From the NCBI GenBank assembly GCA_030538605.1, contig JAUNTQ010000001.1, positions 41,085-105,084 on the forward strand: DNA of 64,000 bases, given 5' to 3'. A program made the position numbers and the translations under genes. The notes under the pieces are model-generated. The model was not told the origin of the DNA. It ran no database searches and saw only the letters and a program-made list of their open reading frames with translations. Positions within the stretch are counted from its first letter, which is position 1. Every line of letters begins with the position of its first letter. Positions 52,105 to 59,625 of the stretch are shown one piece after another. Source of the DNA: Pseudomonadota bacterium (GTDB lineage Bacteria; Pseudomonadota; Gammaproteobacteria; Burkholderiales; Burkholderiaceae_C).

Positions 52105-52909
52105 GCACATCCTGAGCCTCTCCGGTGGCAAGGACAGCGCGGCACTCGCGCTGTACATGCGCGATCGGGTCCCGACCATGGAATACATCTTCAGCGACAC
52201 ACGCAAGGAGTTGCCGGAGACGTACGAGTACCTGGAGCGGATTTCCAGCTACCTGGGCAAGGAGGTCGTCCGGCTGAACGCAGATGTCGGATTCGACCAT
52301 TGGTACGACATGTACGGCGGCATGATTCCGTCCAATCACCGGCGCTGGTGCACGCGGGCGCTCAAGCTCAAGCCTTTCGAGCAGCATTGCGGCGACGACG
52401 AGGTGATCAACTACGTCGGCCTGCGCGCCGACGAGGAGCGCAGTGGATACATCAGCCACAAGCCGAACATCAAGGCCGTCTACCCGTTCAAGGAAGACGG
52501 CTTGATTCTTCGCGACATCGAGGACATTCTCAAGACCTCCGGCGTCGGCATGCCGCCCTATACGAAGTGGGGTCGGACCAGGTCGGGCTGCTATTTCTGC
52601 TTCTACCAGCAAAAGATCGAGTGGGTACGTCTCAAGGAGACCCATCCCGATCTCTACGACAAGGCCAAGGCCTATGAAAAGCCCTTCGAGCCCACCGGCA
52701 ACTTCTTCACGTGGAGCCAGGGAGAGAGCCTGGAGGAACTGGAGAAGCCTGCCCGGATGGAACAGATCAAGCGGGAGCATGTCATCCGGATCGACCGATT
52801 GAAAGCCCGCAAGGCCAACGCAACCCTGCTGGAGGTCTTTGCGGCCGAAGACCAAGTCGAGGAGCCGGACGATGACGATGAGCAAGGTTGCCTGGTCTGC
52901 CAGCTCTGA
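52082..52909 (+). CDS. DndC-like PAPS-reductase-family protein, third gene of the five-gene operon
   Basis: The 275-residue product has the PP-loop SLSGGKDSAALAL near residue 12, the second loop AMET-like YIFSDTRKELPETYEYLE near 36, a cysteine in RRWCTRALKL near 96 and a CYFC pair in RSGCYFCFYQQ near 168. Enzymes of this family include PAPS reductase and DndC/SspD, which activate DNA for phosphorothioate modification. The cysteines could hold an iron-sulfur cluster. The start lies 23 bp inside the ATPase gene. No cysteine desulfurase accompanies it. Confidence 0.85.
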   Translation: MATEKQVRHILSLSGGKDSAALALYMRDRVPTMEYIFSDTRKELPETYEYLERISSYLGKEVVRLNADVGFDHWYDMYGGMIPSNHRRWCTRALKLKPFEQHCGDDEVINYVGLRADEERSGYISHKPNIKAVYPFKEDGLILRDIEDILKTSGVGMPPYTKWGRTRSGCYFCFYQQKIEWVRLKETHPDLYDKAKAYEKPFEPTGNFFTWSQGESLEELEKPARMEQIKREHVIRIDRLKARKANATLLEVFAAEDQVEEPDDDDEQGCLVCQL

Positions 52910-52983
52910 TCCGCATGCCGTGCCTCATCTGCGTCACCCGGCCACCACCACGCCAATGAAGCCTCCTCACCGGACCTACCTGC

Positions 52984-55407
52984 ATGTCTTTTAAGTTCAA
53001 AGCGCGCGTCCTCTTGGAGCTGGGCGCGGAGCTGATCAGCTCTGACGCCGTGGCCTTGTACGAGCTCATCAAGAACGCGCTGGATGCAGGCTCTAAGGAA
53101 GTCGAGATCCGCATCCGTATCGCGATGCAGCATTCGGCCTACACGCAGCTGCGCACCCTGTTGCTGCAGCACGTCCGGGAAGCGCGCACGCGCCGGTCGG
53201 CTGCCGCGACGTTCGACAGCGCCGAATTCCACGCGATGGTGCTCCAGCAGCTGGAGGATCAAGCGAGTTCCGCCACGCGTGAGCGATTCACCGACGCGTA
53301 TGGGGAGCCGGCCACGCCGCAGGCGGCCCTCGAGGCACTGGACCGCGCCTATTTGCGGGGAAACTATCTGCTCGTGAGAGATGGCGGCTGCGGCATGTCG
53401 CCGCAGAGCCTGGAGGAGAGTTATCTCACCGTCGGCACGCCCACGCGGCTGCTGGAGAAGAACGCGGCCATCGCCAACGCCACCTCCGAAGTCTCCCGAC
53501 TGCAGAATCCGAAGGCGGAAACTGGCCTGCCATTGGGCGAGAAAGGCATTGGCCGACTCTCCGCCATGCGACTGGGGCACTTCGTCCGGGTGAAGACCAA
53601 GACGAAGGGGGCAGACTTCTGGAGCCTGCTCGACCTGGACTGGCGACCCGCGTTCAGTGACCCGACGCTCGATGCATCAGCCTTGGACTTTCCCGTCGAG
53701 ACGGAGGCCTGCGAAGCCAAGGATGTGGCGCACCAGGGGACGTCGATCTACATCCGCGACCTGCAAAGCGACTGGTCTGAAAGCAAGGTGCGCCGGATCG
53801 CTGCAGCGGACCTGGCCAAACTGGCGGATCCGTTTGCGCGGCTGCGCGCGAACAAGTTCATGGTGGTCAAGTTCCAGGAACTCGACATCAGTGTGCCGAT
53901 TCTCGACCGGGAGCCGCTGCGCGCCGCCGACGCGATCTGCTCGGCCAAGTTCAGCTACGACGAATCCAACGAGCCCCAACTCGCATTGCACGTCGACTAC
54001 AAGACCTTCACCAGAGAGCGAACGGACCACCTGAGCGAGGAGCATCTCAGGGCCTGCGTCCGAGAGGAACCAGGCACGAAGAAAAAGCGCTCGCTGCTGC
54101 TGGATGCCGAGATCGTCGCGCGCGCCTTGAAGCATGTCGGCCCGTGGGAGTTGAAGTTCTACTGGTTCAACCGCGGGCGCATCATGCGCAAGACGCCTGA
54201 GTTGTGGAACGACTCGATCCGCGATTTCCTCGCGCAATGGGGGGGTGGCTTCCTGGTCTACCGGGACGGGTACCGCGTGTACCCCTACGGCGAGCGTTCA
54301 GACGATTGGCTTGACCTGGACCGCAAGGCCTTGGCTGCGAGCGCCTACAAACTCAACCGCGCGCAGATGGTGGGGCGGCTGGAGATTACCTCCATCGGCA
54401 ACCCGTCCCTGCTGGACCAAACGAATCGTGAAGGCTTCCGGGACTCATATGACCGGGAGGCGCTGATCCGGTTGCTGCGCTACGTCATCCTGGGGTTCTG
54501 CCGCCCGTTTCTGGAGCAGGTCGAGCGCGAAGTCGAGCCGCCCATCGCCGAAGTCGTGGAGGAAGTCCAGGAGCGCCTGAGCACGTCGCGCGACATTGCC
54601 GTCTCCAGCCTGAAGAGCATGCAGGGCCGGCTGCCCGACGAGAGCGCGAACATCGGCAAGGTGATGCACCACCTGGAGGAGGTGAGCGAGGCCTGGGAAA
54701 GAGCCAAGCTGCGCATCGCCGGGTTCGAGGAGACCATCGAAAGCTTCGTTCACCTGGCGGGTGTCGGCCTGATGCTGGAATTCATCGCGCATGAACTGTC
54801 GCGCGTGACCCAGGACTCGCTGCGCGCCGTCGCCTCGGGGAAGTTTTCTCCGCAGGTGGTCGAGGCCCAACTGAAGACGCTCGAAAAACGCGTGCGCATC
54901 CTCGACGAACTCAGCATTCCTGGCCGTCAGATCCGCAAGGAGTCCAACCTCTTGGAGTTGGTGGAGCTGCTGTGCGAGTTCCACGAAGCCAAGAGTGTGC
55001 GCCACAACATCAAGATTTCCGTGAAGTCGCGATCGAAGGCGAAGTTCGTCGAGACCCTGGAGCGTGGCCAGTTTCTCCAGATCCTCGACAACCTGTTCAG
55101 CAACTCCTTCTACTGGTTGATGAATCGGTTCGATGCATCGGTCGAAGGTCAGATTTCCATTGAGCTGGATGCGGGCGCGCGCACCCTGCATTTCACCGAC
55201 AACGGCCCCGGCATCCCTGCCGAGCGCAGCGAGGCGGTCTTCGATCAGTTCGTGACGACCAAGCCACCGCGCGAGGGTCGGGGCCTAGGTCTGTACATCG
55301 CCCGGCGCCTGGCCACGGAAAACGGTGCACGCCTGTACCTTGGCCCCGCCGGCGATGATGGGATGCATCGGACCTTTGTCCTTAATTTCAATAAAGAACT
55401 GCCATAG
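52984..55407 (+). CDS. Protein with two GHKL ATPase modules, fourth gene of the five-gene operon
   Basis: The 807-residue product starts with a MutL/Hsp90/MORC-type GHKL module: N-box ALYELIKNALDAG near residue 30, DGGCGMS near 133 and GEKGIGRLSAMRLG near 185. At the C-terminus is a second, histidine-kinase-type module: an H-box-like FIAHELSRV with His603, N-box LDNLFSNSF near 701, TDNGPGIP near 738 and GRGLGLYIARRLA near 766. A helical linker with coiled-coil character (VEEVQERLSTSRD) joins them. It is 18 bp before the receiver-like gene. Two ATPase modules of different type in one chain are unusual. Confidence 0.85.
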   Translation: MSFKFKARVLLELGAELISSDAVALYELIKNALDAGSKEVEIRIRIAMQHSAYTQLRTLLLQHVREARTRRSAAATFDSAEFHAMVLQQLEDQASSATRERFTDAYGEPATPQAALEALDRAYLRGNYLLVRDGGCGMSPQSLEESYLTVGTPTRLLEKNAAIANATSEVSRLQNPKAETGLPLGEKGIGRLSAMRLGHFVRVKTKTKGADFWSLLDLDWRPAFSDPTLDASALDFPVETEACEAKDVAHQGTSIYIRDLQSDWSESKVRRIAAADLAKLADPFARLRANKFMVVKFQELDISVPILDREPLRAADAICSAKFSYDESNEPQLALHVDYKTFTRERTDHLSEEHLRACVREEPGTKKKRSLLLDAEIVARALKHVGPWELKFYWFNRGRIMRKTPELWNDSIRDFLAQWGGGFLVYRDGYRVYPYGERSDDWLDLDRKALAASAYKLNRAQMVGRLEITSIGNPSLLDQTNREGFRDSYDREALIRLLRYVILGFCRPFLEQVEREVEPPIAEVVEEVQERLSTSRDIAVSSLKSMQGRLPDESANIGKVMHHLEEVSEAWERAKLRIAGFEETIESFVHLAGVGLMLEFIAHELSRVTQDSLRAVASGKFSPQVVEAQLKTLEKRVRILDELSIPGRQIRKESNLLELVELLCEFHEAKSVRHNIKISVKSRSKAKFVETLERGQFLQILDNLFSNSFYWLMNRFDASVEGQISIELDAGARTLHFTDNGPGIPAERSEAVFDQFVTTKPPREGRGLGLYIARRLATENGARLYLGPAGDDGMHRTFVLNFNKELP

Positions 55408-55425
55408 CAGCGGGAGCAAGAACAG

Positions 55426-57399
55426 ATGTGGGGAATTACGACAGCGGTCGTGGTGGACGACGCCCTGGGCCCGCCCGGCCAGGGCTCGCTCCATGCCGAT
55501 GACAAGGACGCATGGATCGACTTTGTGAGTGCAGATGCGCCGGCGCAGGCCTTGCTGCTGGCCACGTTCGCAGCCACCGGCCTCAGTGATCTCGATGAAT
55601 TGCTCAGCGAGCTCACCAGTCACCCGGACCACATCGCTGCCCTGTGGGTTCACTACAACGACAACACCCTGGCTGCCGCCGGGTTGGACCGATTGTTCAG
55701 GACGTTTGCGTTGGACTGGACGGGTAAGGCCGAAAAGCCCCTGGCGGTATGCGCGGCGCTCGCCAACTTCGTGGGTGCGCAGGCGGTCAAGAAGTACTGG
55801 CGGATGGAGGACGCGGCCGCAGCCGTGGCCCAGGCCGACGTCGCATTCATCGATTTCTTCCTTGACGACAACGAGGTAGTTTCCGACGCACTACAGAGAA
55901 TTCGTAATCACAAGACCGAGCTTAGTGGAGCGAAACTCCTCTTCATCATGTCGTACAGGGCGGCCATCGAAACGCAGCAGCAGGTGCGTCAGATCGTGGG
56001 GTCGCGAACGGCATTCTTCGAGGTGATGGCGAAGACCGACGTGGAGACCGCCTGGGTCATCGAGAAGATCAAGTCCAAGAGTTCTTCCTACTTGGGAAAC
56101 AAGGCGCTGGAGAACGTGGCGCGCGAGCTGGTTGCGGCCACGCACGATGCCGCCAAGGAGTTCAAGGCGCAGTGCGACGACCTGGAGATTCACGACCTGC
56201 GGCTCTTTGACCTGGCGCGGCTGGTGAACGAGGGCGAGTCGATCGCGGCCTACTTGACATGGTTGTCCTCGGAATCCATTGCCGCCAAGATTCGACGGAT
56301 CAGCTCGACGAAGATCAAGAACACGGCCATCGATGCGGGTGCCATCGGCTTCACGGGCCAGATCAAGCAGGGCAAGGTGCTGTTCGATCTGTTCTCGGAG
56401 GTGGTGTTCGGACCGGGTCACCCGCCAGGGGAGCCTCTCCATTTCGGGGAGGTGCTGGTCACCAAGCCGTACCGCAGGCGGCCGTCACGAACCCTGGCGC
56501 TCAGTGCGCAACGAACGTCGGCGCGCAGCGGCAGTCCGATGAAGCCCACATCGCCCATGCGAGCGGCGCTGTCCGCCAAGAGCGCGTTTGCTCAGCGGCG
56601 CATCGAGCAACGGAGAGTCCAAACTCTCAGGGCCCTCGCGCCGGTCGCCCAGCAATCGTATGAGCCCCCACGGTACCTGCTTGTCTTGACGCCGGCGTGT
56701 GACTTGGCGCGTTGCTCGCCGTCGAAGATGGTTCTGTGCGTGGAGGGAACGGCCCAGGACATGAGTGACGTCAAGGTGCAGGCGCGAGAGAAGCTGTACG
56801 GCAAGCACTCTCAGGGGCTGCGCCACCTCTTGATGCTCGATGACCCGGGTGCGCCCGTGCTGATCACATGGCACAAGAATCAGAGCCTGATGCTTTCCGT
56901 GCGCGACATCATGGGCGGGAATTTCAAGCGTTTGGCGCAAATGAACGAGCTCTACGCGCAGGAGGTCAAGGAGGAAGTGCTGCGCGAACTGGGCCGCGTC
57001 GGCACCCAGATCGACCCGCCCCCTGCCTTCGCTTTGCACGCGACCCTGAAGTGGAAGGTCGGGGCGAATGCCCATGAAGCCGCGACGGACGATGACAGTT
57101 TTTTCTCAGCGATTCTTTCCTACTCGGAACAGTCCGACGACAAGTCGCCCACCGTCATCCTGTCCGATGAGTTCAAGAAGTGGGCAGCGGCCAAGGTACA
57201 GGACAGCCTGAATGGCCAGCCCGCCCATGCCAAACTGCAAAACAGCCTGAATGTGCTCACGCAGTCCGCGCAGTTCATCCTCAAGGGCGACCTCACGTTC
57301 CGCAAGCACGACTTGCTTGTTCGCGTGCTCGATGACGCGAATTCGAAGAATCAAGGCGGCGTGGTACTCGAACTCGTCCTCAGCTCGGATCTCCGTTGA
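55426..57399 (+). CDS. Receiver-like protein with long C-terminal extension, fifth gene of the five-gene operon
   Basis: The 657-residue product opens with a receiver-like fold: acidic pair VVVDDALG (Asp11-12), candidate phosphoacceptor FIDFFLDDN (Asp143), SYRA (Ser176) and Lys203 in VMAKTDV. It has an insertion of about 90 residues between strands 1 and 3 compared with ordinary receivers. The remaining 440 residues are unlike known output domains, with a basic linker (YRRRPSRTLALSAQR) and a YLLVLTPACDLAR segment that could bind a metal or ligand. It follows the GHKL gene by 18 bp and is probably its phosphotransfer or binding partner. Confidence 0.75.
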   Translation: MWGITTAVVVDDALGPPGQGSLHADDKDAWIDFVSADAPAQALLLATFAATGLSDLDELLSELTSHPDHIAALWVHYNDNTLAAAGLDRLFRTFALDWTGKAEKPLAVCAALANFVGAQAVKKYWRMEDAAAAVAQADVAFIDFFLDDNEVVSDALQRIRNHKTELSGAKLLFIMSYRAAIETQQQVRQIVGSRTAFFEVMAKTDVETAWVIEKIKSKSSSYLGNKALENVARELVAATHDAAKEFKAQCDDLEIHDLRLFDLARLVNEGESIAAYLTWLSSESIAAKIRRISSTKIKNTAIDAGAIGFTGQIKQGKVLFDLFSEVVFGPGHPPGEPLHFGEVLVTKPYRRRPSRTLALSAQRTSARSGSPMKPTSPMRAALSAKSAFAQRRIEQRRVQTLRALAPVAQQSYEPPRYLLVLTPACDLARCSPSKMVLCVEGTAQDMSDVKVQAREKLYGKHSQGLRHLLMLDDPGAPVLITWHKNQSLMLSVRDIMGGNFKRLAQMNELYAQEVKEEVLRELGRVGTQIDPPPAFALHATLKWKVGANAHEAATDDDSFFSAILSYSEQSDDKSPTVILSDEFKKWAAAKVQDSLNGQPAHAKLQNSLNVLTQSAQFILKGDLTFRKHDLLVRVLDDANSKNQGGVVLELVLSSDLR

Positions 57400-57694
57400 G
57401 GCGAACCAGGCCGTTCCAGCGTCTTGCCGTCCGATCCAGGCCAGGCCAGGCCGGGCCAAGCCATGCCCGACGCTGCCGCCTTGCTGCGCCAAGGATGGAT
57501 ACCCTGACGGCAGAAAAATAAAAGGCCGGTGCATCGCACCGGCAAAACACCATCGACCGAAACCCAAGCAGAAATCGGTGAGTCCACAGAAGGAAGGAAA
57601 ATGGAGCGCCCGGATTGGCCTTAAGCCGCTTAGGTGAAGCTTGACTGCGGACGCTGGGGCGCAGCCAGAGCCCACGTAGTTGAATTTCAGGTAT
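57400..57694. other. Intergenic region between the five-gene operon and the island hipBA
   Basis: No gene is supported. It contains GC-rich tandem-like GGCCAGGCCAGGCCGGGCC-type sequence at about 57438-57458 and a perfect hairpin at 57525-57543. Confidence 0.55.
57525..57543. terminator. Hairpin (GCCGGTGC/GCACCGGC) after the five-gene operon
   Basis: A perfect 8-bp stem with a 3-nt loop is flanked by A-rich sequence on both sides. The T-run follows it on the minus strand, so it would terminate minus-strand transcription best. Its function for the plus-strand operon is uncertain. Confidence 0.55.
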
Positions 57695-57748
57695 TTGACG
57701 AATATCTGTTTTTCAGATATATTGCGTTTATCTGAATCTCAGGTATTC
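57695..57748 (+). promoter_or_regulatory. Promoter and operators of the island hipBA
   Basis: TTGACG (57695-57700), 17 bp and TATATT (57718-57723) make a strong promoter. A perfect palindrome ATATCTG-N5-CAGATAT (57702-57720) lies between the two elements. A second, looser repeat GAAT-N7-ATTC (57734-57748) ends just before the ATG at 57752. A HipB-type repressor is the likely ligand. Confidence 0.75.
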
Positions 57749-57751
57749 GCC

Positions 57752-58012
57752 ATGCCGCCGACGTCACATCCACTGGTCACTACCGGCCAACTCGGCTCGA
57801 TGCTGCAGGCCGCGCGCAAGGCCCAAGGGCTGACCCAGTCGGCGCTGGCTGCCCGTATCGGTTTGAGCCAATCCCGTGTCTCTCATCTCGAACTCCACGC
57901 TCACGAACTGAGCGTGGAGCAACTCCTTGCATGGTGTGCGACGCTGGGCCTGGAGTTGGCATTGGAGGCGCGGGGCAGGGCGGTGGTGTCGGCGCCGACC
58001 ACGGATTGGTGA
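57752..58012 (+). CDS. HipB-like HTH antitoxin (island pair)
   Basis: The 86-residue product is an XRE-type HTH protein with AARKAQGLTQSALAARIGLSQSRVSHLE (cited in part: LTQSALAARIG and QSRVSHLE, about residues 27-48), followed by SVEQLLAWCATLGLELALE. It is followed one base after its stop by the HipA gene and preceded by a palindromic operator. Sequence identity with the backbone HipB at 12586 is low, so the two pairs are not recent duplicates. Confidence 0.86.
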   Translation: MPPTSHPLVTTGQLGSMLQAARKAQGLTQSALAARIGLSQSRVSHLELHAHELSVEQLLAWCATLGLELALEARGRAVVSAPTTDW

Positions 58013-58013
58013 C

Positions 58014-59363
58014 ATGGGACGTCGATCACACAGCCGCAGCCTGTCCATCTGGACCAATGGTGTTCGAGTCGGCCAATGGACGATTCCCGCTCGCGGAGAG
58101 ATGGAGCTGCAGTACGACGCGGATTGGCTTGCTGCCGACATGGGCCGGCCGTTGTCCTTGTCGCTGCCGTTCAATCTGCAGAACCTGCCGGTCAAGGGCG
58201 AGAAGGTCGCCAACTACTTCGACAACCTGCTGCCGGACAGCGACGCGATTCGTCGCCGCGTGGCCGAGCGATTCAGGACGGGTTCGACCGAGCCGTTTGA
58301 CTTGCTGAAGGCCATCGGGCGCGATTGCGTGGGCGCCGTCCAGATCCTGGATGAGGACGAGGTGCCCGCCGACTTCGATCGTATCGAGGGCGTGCCCCTG
58401 TCCGAGGAGGGTATCGAGCGACACCTGATCGAAACCGTTTCGCCACAGGCCTTCGCTGCGGGTCGGGATCCGGATGCGGACTTCCGCATCTCGCTGGCCG
58501 GTGCGCAGGAGAAGACGGCCTTCCTGTGGTGGGGCGGGCAATGGCTCGCGCCGCGTGGCGCCACGCCGACGAGTCACATCTTCAAGCTTCCGCTCGGCCT
58601 GATGGGGGGGCGGCGGGCGGACTTCAGCACGTCCGTCGACAACGAATGGCTGTGCTTGCGGTTGCTTAAGGCCTACGGACTGCCCGTGGCTGACGTCCGC
58701 ATCGCGACCTTCGGCCGACAGCGTGTGTTGGTGGTGGAGCGCTTCGACCGGCGCATCGCACCCAATGGGCAGTGGCTTATGCGTCTGCCACAGGAAGACT
58801 TCTGCCAAGTCGAGGGCTGCTCGCCATTGCGCAAGTACGAGAACGAGGGCGGTCCAGGCCTCAAGGCCCTGTTCGGCACGCTGCGGCAATCGGTGAATGC
58901 CGAGGCCGACATGAAGACGCTGATGGCGGCGCAGGTGCTGTTCTGGTTGCTGCGGGCGCCCGACGGCCATGCGAAGAACTTCAGCATCCAGCTTCTGGCA
59001 CGCGGTCGTTTCCAGTTGACCCCGCTGTATGACGTGATGTCGGTCTACCCGGTGTTGGGCGAAGGGCCCAACCAGTGGTCGCCGTATGAGATCAAGTTGG
59101 CCATGGCCCTGCTCGGCAAGAACCGGCACTGCGAGGTGCACGGGATCCAACGCAGACACTTCAACAGCACCGCGCAGAAAGTTGGCTACGCATCAACCGC
59201 CGAGCCGATCATCGAAGAACTGCTTGCTCGTACGCCAGCGGCCATTGCCGAGGTGCAAGCCGAATTGCCACAGGACTTCTCACCGCGTGTCCGCGATGCC
59301 ATCCTGGGCGGGCTTGAGCAGGCGGCCAGAACACTCGGTGGGATGCCGCCGTCAGCAGGCTGA
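58014..59363 (+). CDS. HipA-type kinase toxin (island pair)
   Basis: The 449-residue product has the N-terminal HipA domain (LSIWTNGVRVGQW), the phosphate-binding FRISLAGAQEKTAF near residue 160, SHIFKLPLG near 190, the catalytic loop PDGHAKNFSIQ near 320 and the metal-binding PLYDVMSVYP near 340. It is longer than the backbone HipA and of a different subgroup. The HTH gene precedes it directly. Kinase residues appear intact. HipA-type toxins phosphorylate translation factors; the target here is unknown. It is the last gene of the island. Confidence 0.88.
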   Translation: MGRRSHSRSLSIWTNGVRVGQWTIPARGEMELQYDADWLAADMGRPLSLSLPFNLQNLPVKGEKVANYFDNLLPDSDAIRRRVAERFRTGSTEPFDLLKAIGRDCVGAVQILDEDEVPADFDRIEGVPLSEEGIERHLIETVSPQAFAAGRDPDADFRISLAGAQEKTAFLWWGGQWLAPRGATPTSHIFKLPLGLMGGRRADFSTSVDNEWLCLRLLKAYGLPVADVRIATFGRQRVLVVERFDRRIAPNGQWLMRLPQEDFCQVEGCSPLRKYENEGGPGLKALFGTLRQSVNAEADMKTLMAAQVLFWLLRAPDGHAKNFSIQLLARGRFQLTPLYDVMSVYPVLGEGPNQWSPYEIKLAMALLGKNRHCEVHGIQRRHFNSTAQKVGYASTAEPIIEELLARTPAAIAEVQAELPQDFSPRVRDAILGGLEQAARTLGGMPPSAG

Positions 59364-59485
59364 AGAGCAGGGCGTTCCAGGGCAAGTTCGAGCGCGCTAA
59401 GATGCAATCTGATCGACGATAAGGCCGAAAGTGTCGACGCCGCGCAAATCGCTCCATCTCCCGCGCCAGCAAAAGATGAGCTTTC

Positions 59486-59500
59486 TTGACGGTAAATGCC
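59486..59500 (+). promoter_or_regulatory. Arm-type repeat near attR
   Basis: TTGACGGTAAATGCC differs by one base from the repeat found twice near attL. It lies 67 bp inside the right attachment site. The rest of 59364-59625 holds no gene. Confidence 0.6.
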
Positions 59501-59566
59501 GACGATAAAACTCACGACGATCATCGCAAACCCCGTTAACCACGCGGGCTTGCGAGACCTGTTGAT

Positions 59567-59582
59567 GATCGAGTGGGAGTGA
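59567..59582 (+). other. Right attachment site (attR)
   Basis: GATCGAGTGGGAGTGA repeats the end of guaA with one synonymous change (ATC for ATT), still encoding IEWE and stop. Confidence 0.88.
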
Positions 59583-59625
59583 GTCCCGCGCGCCTTGCGT
59601 GGTGTCGCGTCAATAGAATCCCCGC

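Larger units (their letters stand above)
28074..59582. mobile_element. Genomic island (defence island) inserted at the 3' end of guaA
   Basis: The element is delimited by two 16-bp sites, GATTGAGTGGGAGTGA on the left and GATCGAGTGGGAGTGA on the right, and carries a tyrosine recombinase gene 300 bp inside the left end. The 3' end of guaA is an established integration hotspot for such islands. Cargo is almost wholly anti-phage and toxin-antitoxin genes. No conjugation genes are present, so transfer would need helper functions. The 78-bp palindromes common in the flanks are absent inside. Confidence 0.9.

Noticed and set aside
47748..57399. Calling the five-gene operon Dnd, Ssp or BREX
   Set aside because: The PAPS-reductase-like and ATPase genes resemble parts of those systems, but DndB, DndD, DndE, a cysteine desulfurase, SspE, PglZ and an adenine methylase are all absent.
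28090..59566. A complete integrative and conjugative element
   Set aside because: DUF2958 and a ParB remnant are element relics, but there is no relaxase, coupling protein, type IV secretion gene or replication gene.
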